Shown here piece after piece: positions 8,390 to 17,333 of a stretch of 64,000 bases of DNA; the first letter of the stretch is position 1, and each line of letters begins with the position of its first letter. A model generated the notes under the pieces. It searched no databases. It was given only the letters and a program-made list of their open reading frames with translations, and was not told where the DNA came from. The stretch spans positions 1-64,000 of the forward strand of contig CAZYQC010000011.1 in the NCBI GenBank assembly GCA_964649815.1, given 5' to 3'. The position numbers and the translations under genes were made by a program. This DNA is from G013214665 sp964649815. GTDB lineage: Bacteria > Pseudomonadota > Alphaproteobacteria > Rhodobacterales > Rhodobacteraceae.

Positions 8390-9693
8390 TTTACGATATG
8401 CTCGTCTTTGACGAACATGTTCGCCCAGGCCCGGTCGATCAGCTCGGGCGACATTTGGTAGGGGATGCCTTCGAATTCGCAGATCGAGATCATCTGGTCG
8501 ATGAGGAAGATCGGCTGGTAATTGGCGTAGATGCTGTCGATGGTTGGATATTTGACCTTGAGCAGGTGCACCAGGGCGCGTTCATCCAGGGGCATGCCGC
8601 GTTTCTTTGCGACAAGCGCGAAGATCTTGAGGTAGTTTTCCTGATCGGGGCCGTCGATTTTGATCTTGTAGAAGATCCGGCGCAGGGCGGCTTGGTCGAA
8701 GATCTCGTTGGGGTGAAAGTTCGTTGAAAAGATCACCAGCGTGTCAAACGGCACTTCGAATTTCTCGCCCGATTGCAGGGCGAGAATGTCTTTGCTTTCT
8801 TCCAGCGGGACGATCCAGCGGTTGACCAGGGCCTGTGGCGGCTCGGCCTGGCGGCCGAGGTCGTCGACGATGAAGATGCCGCCGGTTGATTTGAGCTGGA
8901 GCGGGGCCTGGTAGGTGCGGGCGGTCTGGTTGAAGACCAGATCCAGCATGTTGAGCGACAATTCACCGCCGGTGATGACGGTGGGACGCTCGCACAGCAC
9001 GTAGCGCGTGTCGAAACGGTTGGCGCGGCGCAAGCTGGTGGGGTCCTGGGCCTCAAGCGCGACCGGGTTGTGCACGATGGGGTCAAAAACGGTGATCACC
9101 TGGCCCGCGTATTCGATGGCGCGCGGCACATAGATATGGTCGCCCATCGCGTCGCGGATCCCGTTGGAGATGGATGATTTACCATTGCCGGGTGGGCCAT
9201 ACATCAGGATCGAGCGGCCCGCAGACACGGCAGGGCCCAGGTTGTCGAGCAAGCTGTCCGGCAGAACCAGGTGGCCCATTGCGGAGGTCAGTTGCTGGCG
9301 GGTGATCTGGATGTTGCGGATGGATTGGCGTTTGACCTGTTCGCTGTAGACCTCGAGCGGGACGGGCATGGCGCCGTAATATTCGGACTGGGCCAGCGCA
9401 TCCAAGGCGCGCGCGCGGCCATTGTCGGTTAACTGGTATCCCATCTCGTTGCCATTGTTGGCGTTGAGCGTACCGGTGGCTTCCATCAGCTTTTGATCGC
9501 GGCACAAATCAATGATGCCCTGAACCACTTGTGGCGGCAGGCAGACCGCTTCGGCGATGTCCGACACCATTTCAAGTGATTTGCGGAAGACAGTTTTGAG
9601 AACGATGTCCCGCATCATCACAACCGGAAGGCGCATCTCCTCCATCCGCTTGGGGGCGGGCGGGGCGACGACGGAGGTGTTCATCATATTCAT
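8386..9693 (-). CDS. AAA-type ATPase with N-terminal winged-helix-like region, near Tad locus
   Basis: The 435-residue protein has an N-terminal helical part (about 25-130) resembling a winged helix, then an AAA ATPase core with Walker A GPPGNGKS (166-173), Walker B GIFIVDD (272-278) and a sensor-like STNFHP segment followed by RRIFYKIKI. I recognise this as a conserved protein often found near Tad pilus genes, but I know of no assigned function. It is 85 bases downstream of cpaA on the same strand. It lacks membrane segments and the retraction ATPase motifs of PilT, so it is not a second pilus motor. The ATP-binding residues are intact. Confidence 0.82.
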   Translation of the reverse strand: MNMMNTSVVAPPAPKRMEEMRLPVVMMRDIVLKTVFRKSLEMVSDIAEAVCLPPQVVQGIIDLCRDQKLMEATGTLNANNGNEMGYQLTDNGRARALDALAQSEYYGAMPVPLEVYSEQVKRQSIRNIQITRQQLTSAMGHLVLPDSLLDNLGPAVSAGRSILMYGPPGNGKSSISNGIRDAMGDHIYVPRAIEYAGQVITVFDPIVHNPVALEAQDPTSLRRANRFDTRYVLCERPTVITGGELSLNMLDLVFNQTARTYQAPLQLKSTGGIFIVDDLGRQAEPPQALVNRWIVPLEESKDILALQSGEKFEVPFDTLVIFSTNFHPNEIFDQAALRRIFYKIKIDGPDQENYLKIFALVAKKRGMPLDERALVHLLKVKYPTIDSIYANYQPIFLIDQMISICEFEGIPYQMSPELIDRAWANMFVKDEHIVK

Positions 9694-9778
9694 AGCGCGC
9701 GGGCCTCAATGTGCTCTTTTCTTTGTGAGCCGCTAATATGCGTTCAAATGGGCCAGAATAAGGCGCGGACGTGGACAA

Positions 9779-10273
9779 TCAACGACCGTAGATCAAGCCC
9801 AATCCCAGGTAGAGCGCGAGGGTAAAGCCCAAGGCCAGGCCCATTGGAAACTTGCTGCCTTGGTCCCAACTTTGCCAATGCGGCGCGATTTGGCGCAAAC
9901 CGGTGTGCTTGGCCAGGCGATGCGCAAGAAAGGCGGCGATCAAGACGGCGGCAAAAAGACCCAGCAAGAGGCGCAGATCGCCCAGTGCGATATAGGGCGC
10001 GGCGGCGGCGATAAACTTGGCGTCGCCGGCCCCCATGACGCCTGCGGCGTTCAAAAGAATGCCAAAAATCAATACGATACCCAAATGGGCGAGGCGCCAA
10101 AGATAGGTGTCAAACGGCAGGGCGATAAGGCCCAACACGACAAAGAGCCCAGCCAGCACCAAGACAGCCTGGTTGGTGATGCGCATCTCGCGCAGGTCGG
10201 TGAAGGCGACATAAAGGCAGATGGGCAGGGCGAACGGAAAGAACCAGCTGGCCGCAAAACTCGTCAGGTCCAT
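9779..10273 (-). CDS. cpaA: Prepilin peptidase CpaA/TadV
   Basis: This 164-residue inner-membrane aspartic protease removes the leader from Flp prepilins. The two catalytic aspartates are Asp26 in FTDLREMRI and Asp84 in GAGDAK, the usual A24 peptidase motifs. About five hydrophobic segments fill the rest. It lacks the N-methylating domain of PilD enzymes, as expected for Tad systems. It lies 4 bases from the TPR lipoprotein gene and belongs to the pilus operon. Confidence 0.93.
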   Translation of the reverse strand: MDLTSFAASWFFPFALPICLYVAFTDLREMRITNQAVLVLAGLFVVLGLIALPFDTYLWRLAHLGIVLIFGILLNAAGVMGAGDAKFIAAAAPYIALGDLRLLLGLFAAVLIAAFLAHRLAKHTGLRQIAPHWQSWDQGSKFPMGLALGFTLALYLGLGLIYGR

Positions 10274-10277
10274 CCCG

Positions 10278-11132
10278 TTAGCCGGTCGTGCCGTTTTCCA
10301 GCGCGCGCATGGCGCGGACGGCTGCTTCGAAATGCTGTGGATGGGTGTCGATGGCGTCTTGCAACAGGGCCTTGCCGGTTTTGATGTCGCCTTGCTTGAT
10401 GGCCGTCAAAGCAAGGGAATGCAAAAGCTGCGCGCGTTCTGTCTGCTCCATCGGGATAACAGGCAGCGTGTAGTTGCGCTGAGCACCGCGCGCGAGAACG
10501 AGGTTGTTTTTCGCGGTGAAAAGGGCGGGATCCTGGCGGATAGCGTCGCCAAAGAGACGTTCGGCCGCGGCATAATCGCCGCGGGTCAGTTTGGAATAGC
10601 CCCAGTTGTTCAAAACGCCCGCTGGTCTGGTCGTCAGGCCAACGGCGGTTTCGTAAAAACTGTCGGCGCGGCTCCATTCCTTGTTGCTGTCCGCGACCAT
10701 CGCTTCGAGCCGGTAGCGTTTGAACGTCTCATGCGTGGGTGGCACGCCGTCGAGCACGGTCTCGGCTCGGGCCCAATCGCCTGAGCGGATCAAAGCATCT
10801 GCGTAATCGACATTGTCGTCGCTGGTCGCGCCATCCATCTTGACCACTTTGGCAAAGGCGGGTGCTGCCTCGGAATAGCGTTTGGCACGGACGAGGCTGG
10901 AGGCGAGCCCACGTCGGTGTTCGATGTTGTTGGGATCATCGGCCAAGGCGCGGTTGAAATAAGACACGGCCTCGTTCGGGTCAGCGACGGTGAGCATGAC
11001 GTCATTGAGGTTTGACTCGTCGACGACATTCACGTCCTGAAAGGCGCGTTCAACGGTGGAATTGTTTCCGGAACAAGCCGACAGCGCAATTGCTGCGGTC
11101 AAGCCCGCGATTAGTCCAATGGGATGGCGCAT
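10278..11132 (-). CDS. TPR-repeat lipoprotein of the Tad locus
   Basis: A signal peptide with lipobox LSAC puts the acylated cysteine at residue 20, so the mature protein should be anchored in a membrane. Tetratricopeptide-like repeats follow, for example around NEAVSYFNRALADDPNN, GDYAAAERLFGDAIRQDP and GDIKTGKALLQDAIDTHP. The length is 284 residues. A start at 11132 was chosen because the lipoprotein signal begins there; the longer in-frame extension adds a charged stretch that would hide it. It is one of two consecutive TPR lipoproteins, of which one is expected to act as TadD, the pilus assembly scaffold. This one is the longer and less typical of the two. Confidence 0.85.
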   Translation of the reverse strand: MRHPIGLIAGLTAAIALSACSGNNSTVERAFQDVNVVDESNLNDVMLTVADPNEAVSYFNRALADDPNNIEHRRGLASSLVRAKRYSEAAPAFAKVVKMDGATSDDNVDYADALIRSGDWARAETVLDGVPPTHETFKRYRLEAMVADSNKEWSRADSFYETAVGLTTRPAGVLNNWGYSKLTRGDYAAAERLFGDAIRQDPALFTAKNNLVLARGAQRNYTLPVIPMEQTERAQLLHSLALTAIKQGDIKTGKALLQDAIDTHPQHFEAAVRAMRALENGTTG

Positions 11133-11160
11133 GTGCCTGCGTCCTTGTCCTGCTCTGCCT

Positions 11161-11736
11161 TTACAATGCGGACGTTTGAAGGACGAAATCGCCACTGCCG
11201 CGCCGCACCAATTTGTAGTCTTGTTGTTCTTGGGGCTCAGTATTAACAGAATTTTCCGATTTTGCGAGCGCTAAGCGCAAATTGTCCCGGATGAGTGTGC
11301 TTTCCCCGTCATCCAGCGCATAGGCCTTTTGAAAGGTGAGGGTTGCTTCGGCGACGTTGCCTTGCTCCATCAGGACGACTGCGAGATTGTTCCAAATCTC
11401 GGGCCAGGCGTCGTATTCCGCGGTGGCGCGGCGCAAAAGGATCTCGGCCTGGCCCAAACGCCCAAGGCCAAGGTTGGCAGTGCCCAGACCCGACAGGATC
11501 TCGGCATCCATTCCATTGGCCAATGCGGCGCGGTTAAAGGCGCGCAGGGCAAGTTCGTATTCTCCGGCGGCAATCAGGCGGTGGCCAACTTCGACCCCGT
11601 CGACCGCTTGTTTGCTTGCGTCAACACCAGGTGCAAAGGGGCCGGATTGAGAGGTATCCAACGGTGCGGGGCCGCAGGCACCAACGCCAAGCGCAAGTGC
11701 CAAAAGAAATGCGCCGCGCCGGATATGTGCCTGCAT
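11161..11736 (-). CDS. tadD: TPR-repeat lipoprotein, TadD-like
   Basis: The 191-residue protein has a lipoprotein signal with lipobox VGAC (Cys21) and three TPR units, the clearest being EYELALRAFNRAAL, RLGQAEILLRRATAEY and NVAEATLTFQKAYAL. TadD is a pilus assembly lipoprotein in the outer or inner membrane. It directly follows tadC by 8 bases and precedes the second TPR gene by 28 bases. The gene symbol rests on position and repeat type. Confidence 0.82.
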   Translation of the reverse strand: MQAHIRRGAFLLALALGVGACGPAPLDTSQSGPFAPGVDASKQAVDGVEVGHRLIAAGEYELALRAFNRAALANGMDAEILSGLGTANLGLGRLGQAEILLRRATAEYDAWPEIWNNLAVVLMEQGNVAEATLTFQKAYALDDGESTLIRDNLRLALAKSENSVNTEPQEQQDYKLVRRGSGDFVLQTSAL

Positions 11737-11744
11737 GATGCCCC

Positions 11745-12707
11745 TTAATTGCCGCCAGACATATTCGTGATGTTGTTCACCGACGGGCCGACCAGAATGA
11801 TCAACAGCGGTGGAACGGTTAACATCATAGTGGCAAGGGTCATCTTTGTTGGCAACTTATTCGCGGCTTCTTCGGCGCGCATAACGCGCTTGTCCCGCAT
11901 TTCACCGGCATAGACCCGCAGCGCCTCGCCAATGGATGTACCAAAGGCCTGTGACTGGACCAGCACGGTCACAAAGCTTGACACATCGACAACGCCGCAG
12001 CGCTCGCCGAAATCGTTGAGAACCATCGCTTTGTCTTTACCGGCCTTCATCTCATAGCTCACAACAGTCAGCTCTTCTGCCAGGGCGGGGAAGGAGGCGT
12101 GAAGCTCTTTTGACACCCGCGCAATGGCCTGATCGAGAGATTGACCCGCCTCAACACAAACCAAAAGCATGTCGAGCGCGTCGGGAAAGCCTTGGGTGAT
12201 CTGGGTCTTGCGTTCTTCGACGCGGCGCGTGACCCAATATTGCGGCAAGTAATATCCGATGCCCGCGGGGCCCACGGTGTACATCATCATCTTTTGCGTA
12301 TCCATCGTGCCGGGTTCGATGATGAAATTCACATAGACCAGGCCACCGGCCAGGCCAACAAGCGCCAGGATCATCTGAGCAAAGTGGAAGAACCGAACCG
12401 CGTCGCGGGATGGATAGCCCGCCTGGCGCAACATCAACTGGCGTTTCGACAGCTCTGCCACGTCCTGTGGTTCGAGAAAATTCGCAAACTTTTCAAGCTG
12501 TTCGTTGCGCGATGCCTGCCGAAGGCGCTGTTGATTGCCCATCACCGAGGGGCGGTCCTGCGCTTTTTTGAGCTTGGACAGCGGATCCTCGGGCTGGCGC
12601 ATCATATAAATCACCACGCCCAAAACGAGCATGATGCCCATCACGCCAAGGATGATGATCGGACCCAGGGGGCCGAGAATTTCGAACGCTTCAAGAACCT
12701 GGTTCAT
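11745..12707 (-). CDS. tadC: Tad pilus inner-membrane platform protein TadC
   Basis: This is a GspF/type II secretion F-domain protein of 320 residues. It has an N-terminal membrane segment (about 15-35), two central membrane segments and one near the C-terminus (MTLATMMLTVPPLLIILVGP). The F domain carries the family pattern MLLVCVEAGQSLDQAIARV. TadB and TadC together form the membrane platform acting with the CpaF ATPase. It is 12 bases downstream of tadB. Confidence 0.94.
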   Translation of the reverse strand: MNQVLEAFEILGPLGPIIILGVMGIMLVLGVVIYMMRQPEDPLSKLKKAQDRPSVMGNQQRLRQASRNEQLEKFANFLEPQDVAELSKRQLMLRQAGYPSRDAVRFFHFAQMILALVGLAGGLVYVNFIIEPGTMDTQKMMMYTVGPAGIGYYLPQYWVTRRVEERKTQITQGFPDALDMLLVCVEAGQSLDQAIARVSKELHASFPALAEELTVVSYEMKAGKDKAMVLNDFGERCGVVDVSSFVTVLVQSQAFGTSIGEALRVYAGEMRDKRVMRAEEAANKLPTKMTLATMMLTVPPLLIILVGPSVNNITNMSGGN

Positions 12708-12719
12708 CGCAACACCGCC

Positions 12720-13685
12720 TTACACTTGGATATTGGTGAGCTTGCGCATCACAATCAGGTTCGCGACGAGCATGATGCCAACGACGAAACACGCGGGAAT
12801 AAAATACGGATGATCCAGAACGTCATCATAGTAATGCGGGTCCGAGACGTTAATCGCGACCAGGGCCATCAGTGGGAAGCCTGACAGAAACTTGCCGGAC
12901 CATTGCGCCTCGGCGGTGATTGCTTTGACGCGGCGGAAGAGACGAAAACGGGCGCGGATCACTTTGGCCAAACCCGCCAGAATTTCGGCAAGGTTACCAC
13001 CGGATTGCTGTTGAATAGTCACTGCGACCGACAAAAAGCGCAAATCCTGCATGTCGAGACGCTCGGCCATGTCTTTGAGCGCCTCACCGACGTCACGGCC
13101 GAACGAGGCCTCGTCTGCAATCAGGCCAAATTCTGAGGCCAGCGGGTCGGGCACTTCTTTGGCAACGGTCTGAATGGAATGGGAAAACGGATGTCCCACG
13201 CGCAAACTGCGCACCATAAGTTCGACCGCATCAGGCAGTTGTTCTTCGATCAGGCCCAGGCGCTTTTTCGCCTTGGACGAGACCCAAAAGTAAACGGCGC
13301 CGATGCCGATGCCAACGGACATCAAGGCGCGAACAGCGACATCTGTATCCGTGCCAATGCTCAGCCCGAAAAAGGCGATCACGGCCAAAAGACCCATAAT
13401 GCCCATCAGCTGATTGGGCGTGAAGGCAATTGCCGCTTTTTGCGCCTTTTCGGCCAGCAGCGAATAAATCGGGATGGAACGCGCGCCCATATGCTGCTGC
13501 ATTTCCTTGCGCAGCTGTTCCAGAACCTCTTCGCGGCGCCCGCCCGCTTTGTTGAGCATTTCAAGGCGGCGGTTTACGCGGTTGTTCAAAGAGATCGAGC
13601 GCCCGAAGGCGACCAGGTAGATGCCCTCGACCAGAACCAGAACGCCGACGAAGATCAGGCCGTAAATAATTGGCTCAATTGACAT
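12720..13685 (-). CDS. tadB: Tad pilus inner-membrane platform protein TadB
   Basis: A 321-residue F-domain membrane protein with an N-terminal segment (IYGLIFVGVLVLVEGIYLVAF), two central hydrophobic stretches (about 95-135) and two at the C-terminus. The cytoplasmic F domain includes MVRSLRVGHPFSHSIQTVAKE and TIQQQSGGNLAEILAGL, both usual in TadB. It pairs with TadC. The gene sits 10 bases after cpaF, within the operon. Confidence 0.94.
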   Translation of the reverse strand: MSIEPIIYGLIFVGVLVLVEGIYLVAFGRSISLNNRVNRRLEMLNKAGGRREEVLEQLRKEMQQHMGARSIPIYSLLAEKAQKAAIAFTPNQLMGIMGLLAVIAFFGLSIGTDTDVAVRALMSVGIGIGAVYFWVSSKAKKRLGLIEEQLPDAVELMVRSLRVGHPFSHSIQTVAKEVPDPLASEFGLIADEASFGRDVGEALKDMAERLDMQDLRFLSVAVTIQQQSGGNLAEILAGLAKVIRARFRLFRRVKAITAEAQWSGKFLSGFPLMALVAINVSDPHYYDDVLDHPYFIPACFVVGIMLVANLIVMRKLTNIQV

Positions 13686-13695
13686 TTTCGCCTCC

Positions 13696-15138
13696 TTACT
13701 GCGCTGCGATTGGTTCGTAGATAGAGGCGGGCAGGTCGTATCCCCACAGGCGGAAACGCTCGGAATAATGCGACCGGACGCCAGTTGCGGTAAAGTGACC
13801 GATGATCTTGTTGTCGGGCGTCAGACCCACGCGCTGAAAGCGGAAAACCTCCTGCATGGAGATGACATCGCCTTCCATGCCGGTGATCTCGGTGATTGAC
13901 GTCATGCGGCGCGAGCCGTCTTGCAAACGCGAGGCCTGAACGATGAGGTTCACAGCGGACGCGATTTGCGAGCGCACGGCTTTGATCGGCATCTCGACGC
14001 CGGCCATCGCGATCATGTTTTCCAAACGGCTGATGCCGTCGCGGGCAGAGTTGGCGTGGATCGTTGTCATGGATCCGTCGTGGCCGGTGTTCATGGCCTG
14101 CAACATGTCGATAACTTCTTCGCCGCGGGTTTCGCCCACGATGATGCGGTCGGGACGCATCCGAAGCGCGTTTTTCAGACAGTCGCGCGGCGACACTTCG
14201 CCTTTGCCTTCCACGTTTGGTGGACGGCTTTCCATGCGGCCCACGTGGATCTGTTGCAGCTGAAGTTCGGCCGTATCTTCGATCGTCAGGATGCGCTCGG
14301 CGTTGTCGATGAAGGATGACAGCGCGTTCAACGTGGTCGTCTTGCCCGAGCCTGTACCGCCAGAGACGATAACGTTCAGTCGTGTCGCCACAGCCGCTTG
14401 TAGATATGCAGCCATCTCTTCGGTGAAAGCACCGAAATTGACCAAATCATCAATACCCAGCTTGTCTTTTTTGAACTTACGGATCGAGACCAGAGATCCA
14501 TCCACAGCCACAGGCGGCACCATCGCGTTAAAGCGTGATCCATCCTGGAGACGGGCGTCAACATAAGGGTTCGATTCATCGACGCGACGACCCACGGCCG
14601 AGACGATTTTGTCAATGATACGAAGGAGATGCCGCTCATCTTTAAAGGTGATGTCGGTCAGTTGGAGTTTACCGGCGCGTTCGACGAAAATCTGCTTTGG
14701 ACCGTTCACGAGAATATCGTTGACGGTTTCATCCTTCAGAAGCGTTTCAAGCGGCCCAAGGCCGGTGACTTCGTCGAAAAGTTCCTGGTTCAGTGTTTGG
14801 CGGTCATCGCGGTTCAGGACGATGTTCTTTTCTTCGAGAACTTCGCTTGTGATGGCGCTGATTTCCTGGCGCAAATCCTGTTCGGTGGCGTGTTCCAACG
14901 CGGCCAGATTAAGATTGTCGAGCAGTGACTGATGCAGCTCGAGCTTGATTTCGGCCATCCGGTCGCGCCGCTTGCGTTCGCGTTCCGCAGCCGGGTCCGC
15001 GGCGGCACCTGCGATTTTTGACACCGCTTTGCGCGTGACACCTTTTTTCGGCATCTCCGTGACTTTGGCCTCGGCGACCTTTTTCTCGGGTGCTGCTGCG
15101 GGTGCGTCTTCGGTCTTTTTGAACTTGGAAAACATCAA
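13696..15138 (-). CDS. cpaF: Tad pilus assembly ATPase CpaF/TadA
   Basis: This 480-residue secretion ATPase powers Flp pilus assembly. After a low-complexity Ala/Lys-rich N-terminus and a helical region comes the ATPase core with Walker A GGTGSGKTT (260-268), the Asp box TIEDTAEL, Walker B MRPDRIIVGETRG and the His box GHDGSMTTIHA. All catalytic elements are intact. Two ATGs are adjacent at the start, so the first residue is uncertain by one codon. It lies 17 bases after cpaE. Confidence 0.96.
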   Translation of the reverse strand: MMFSKFKKTEDAPAAAPEKKVAEAKVTEMPKKGVTRKAVSKIAGAAADPAAERERKRRDRMAEIKLELHQSLLDNLNLAALEHATEQDLRQEISAITSEVLEEKNIVLNRDDRQTLNQELFDEVTGLGPLETLLKDETVNDILVNGPKQIFVERAGKLQLTDITFKDERHLLRIIDKIVSAVGRRVDESNPYVDARLQDGSRFNAMVPPVAVDGSLVSIRKFKKDKLGIDDLVNFGAFTEEMAAYLQAAVATRLNVIVSGGTGSGKTTTLNALSSFIDNAERILTIEDTAELQLQQIHVGRMESRPPNVEGKGEVSPRDCLKNALRMRPDRIIVGETRGEEVIDMLQAMNTGHDGSMTTIHANSARDGISRLENMIAMAGVEMPIKAVRSQIASAVNLIVQASRLQDGSRRMTSITEITGMEGDVISMQEVFRFQRVGLTPDNKIIGHFTATGVRSHYSERFRLWGYDLPASIYEPIAAQ

Positions 15139-15155
15139 TCGTCCTCAGAAAACGG

Positions 15156-16403
15156 TCACGCAGCTTCGGCTGCTTCGTGGGCAAGGTTGTGGATCGACAT
15201 CGCGAGTTTTGCGATTTCCTTGCGCAACGGGTTTTTTGGCGCCGACGTGGCCAGCGGCAGCCCGTGGTCGGCACCGTGGGTGATCGGCTTGCCACCATCC
15301 GGCAATTGCACTTCGATGCTGATATCAAGGCTTTCGGCCAGGCGCTTAACGCGGCTTTTGCCGGTCAGGTCGGTGAACTTCGGGGCACGGTTCAGCGCGT
15401 AGCGCACTTTTTCCAAAGGCAATTCTTCGGATTGCAAGGCGCGTTTAAAGCGCAACGCATTCTGGGCCGAACGCATATCAAGCTCAAGCGTCGCGAAATA
15501 GAGATGCGCCGCGCTAAGCACGGTTTCGGTCCACATCACCAAAGTGGAAGGCATATCGATCACGACGTAATCAAAGTGTGAGCGCGCCATCTCGACCACG
15601 CGCGAAATGTCTTCGGGCGAGGCGAGGTCCAGCGGCACCATCTCGGACGGAGCCGTCAGGACATTCAGTTTGTCTTCATATGTGATCAAAGAGCCGCCAA
15701 AGATCTCTTCGTCCATTGATTCTGTATCGGACAACATCTCAAGCACCGCTTCGCGCCGGGGCAGGTCCAGGCAGGTCGAGACCGAGCCTTGTTGCAGATC
15801 GAAGTCGATCAAGCAGACGCTGGGTGAGTCGTCTTTGTTGATGGTGGCCAATTCCCAGGCCAGATTGACGGCCAGCGTTGTTGCACCTGTACCGCCGGCC
15901 AGGCCATGCGTTACGAACACCGCGCCTTGCTTGTCGTCGCCCACGCGCAATTGCGTGGCGGCGGCTGCCGCGGCGGCGGGTGCGGGCTGTGGCGCGCTGA
16001 TGGTGCGCAAACGGTCGATGGCTTGCTGAAATTCGCCTTCCGGCAGCGGGTAGGGGACGAATTCATCGGCGCCAGAGCGCAGCAATTGGTGCAAAGATGC
16101 AGGCGTAACATCCTCAGCAATAAGCATAACTTGGATGTTCACGGCTTTGGCGCGCGTGATGATGTCCGTGATCAGGCCGAGGTTTTCTTCATCCTCAGAA
16201 TCAAGGGCAACGGCGATGAATTCCAGGTTCTCGGCGTCGGGTTGACCAAAAAAGGCGAGCGCTTCGGCAAAGCTGAGATCGCCCCACTTTTCGCCCAGAG
16301 CATCTTCCATATCCTCGATCAACAGATCGAAGTTCTGCACGTCGCGACTGACGGTACAGGCCAGTACTGCTGGCGTTTCTGGTTGTGGCATAACACTGCT
16401 CAT
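15156..16403 (-). CDS. cpaE: Pilus localisation ATPase CpaE/TadZ
   Basis: The 415-residue protein has an N-terminal receiver-like domain (about 12-130, with AEDVTPASLHQLLRSGADEF), an Ala/Pro linker (about 137-150) and a ParA/MinD-like ATPase domain. The Walker A variant is AGGTGATT (169-176) without the usual lysine, as is common in the CpaE/TadZ family. It places the pilus machine at the cell pole in known systems. A 248-base gap with a hairpin separates it from the ompA-like gene, so it may have its own promoter or reduced read-through. Confidence 0.93.
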   Translation of the reverse strand: MSSVMPQPETPAVLACTVSRDVQNFDLLIEDMEDALGEKWGDLSFAEALAFFGQPDAENLEFIAVALDSEDEENLGLITDIITRAKAVNIQVMLIAEDVTPASLHQLLRSGADEFVPYPLPEGEFQQAIDRLRTISAPQPAPAAAAAAATQLRVGDDKQGAVFVTHGLAGGTGATTLAVNLAWELATINKDDSPSVCLIDFDLQQGSVSTCLDLPRREAVLEMLSDTESMDEEIFGGSLITYEDKLNVLTAPSEMVPLDLASPEDISRVVEMARSHFDYVVIDMPSTLVMWTETVLSAAHLYFATLELDMRSAQNALRFKRALQSEELPLEKVRYALNRAPKFTDLTGKSRVKRLAESLDISIEVQLPDGGKPITHGADHGLPLATSAPKNPLRKEIAKLAMSIHNLAHEAAEAA

Positions 16404-16614
16404 CTGCCCACACGTCCTATGTTGCTGCGGCGCCGGACGGGGGACGGATTAAACTTCCGCTTCGCATAACCCCTGACGTCGCGTGTCCACCGAGGCGGAC
16501 TCTCGAATTCCTACTCTTGTAGTGTCGCTTGGAATTCGGGCAGGAATGCGGCCAAAAAAACCCAATTGTGGGATTTAGGGGATGATGTTCGCGGTATGCG
16601 CGAAGATCGGGCTG

Positions 16615-16644
16615 CGGGCCTTTCCCCTGTGCGAGAAAGGCCCG
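16615..16644 (-). terminator. Strong hairpin after the ompA-like gene
   Basis: Arms CGGGCCTTTC (16615-16624) and GAAAGGCCCG (16635-16644) pair perfectly over 10 bp with a 10-base loop. On the minus strand it begins 7 bases after the ompA-like stop. No T-run follows, so it may slow or partly end transcription, or protect the upstream message from decay. The rest of the gap 16404-16651 shows no gene. Confidence 0.55.
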
Positions 16645-16651
16645 GGCAGGG

Positions 16652-17311
16652 TCAGTTTGCGATCAGCGTCGCCTCAGAGCCAACGACGCTTGGCGCGATG
16701 GCGGATGCGACATAGTCGCGATATATGATCTGTGCATATTTGCCGTCGAGAACCTGAGGATGGCTCTGCACAAATCCTGTCACCTCGGTCACCGTGCGGC
16801 GGTTCTTGCGTTCGCGGTTTTGCGTGACGACCAATGGCTGAGTTTCACCAAAGGAAACAACGGCTTCGAGACGGCTGCGGCTGATGCCGTGGCTGGTCAG
16901 ATACCGCACAACGGCATTTGCGCGGCGCTGTCCGAGGCGCTTGTTATAGGCGTTGGAGCCGACAAGATCGGTGTGGCCATACACCCGAAAGCGCACTTCG
17001 GGGAATTGTTTGATAAAGTTGGCTTGCTGCGCCAGCGTTTGTTTGGCCGCTGCATCCAGCTGGGACGAGTTGAACGCGAAATTGATTGTCGTCGGCACTT
17101 CGGCGGCAAATCGGTTCGCCAGGTCCGTCACATAGGTCTTTTGGCCTGTGTGATACTGCATGTTGTTATGCGTGGCGTTGCCAAAGTCGCCGGTGTCGGT
17201 GATCGCGCCAGCCTCGCGGAAGAACTGGGTCATGATCGAGTCGGAGCTGGTGCATCCGCCCAGAACCGCCAAGGCCAATGCGGCTGCTGCAAGTGTTCGA
17301 CGCTGTGTCAT
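16652..17311 (-). CDS. OmpA-family lipoprotein of the Tad locus
   Basis: The 219-residue protein has a lipobox (LGGC, Cys20) and a C-terminal OmpA peptidoglycan-binding domain with FAFNSSQLDAAAKQTL and RVYGHTDLVGSNAYNKRLGQ. It probably ties the pilus secretin to the cell wall. It occupies the position where CpaD is found in Caulobacter, which is a known Rhodobacterales arrangement. The start at 17311 was chosen because it gives the lipoprotein signal and has AGAGGGG 8 bases upstream. It follows cpaC by 22 bases. Confidence 0.9.
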   Translation of the reverse strand: MTQRRTLAAAALALAVLGGCTSSDSIMTQFFREAGAITDTGDFGNATHNNMQYHTGQKTYVTDLANRFAAEVPTTINFAFNSSQLDAAAKQTLAQQANFIKQFPEVRFRVYGHTDLVGSNAYNKRLGQRRANAVVRYLTSHGISRSRLEAVVSFGETQPLVVTQNRERKNRRTVTEVTGFVQSHPQVLDGKYAQIIYRDYVASAIAPSVVGSEATLIAN

Positions 17312-17333
17312 GTCGTTGCCCCTCTGCGAGCGA

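Noticed and set aside
15156..16403. Loss of the Walker A lysine in CpaE as a possible inactivating change
   Set aside because: CpaE/TadZ proteins commonly have such a variant motif, so this is a family trait.
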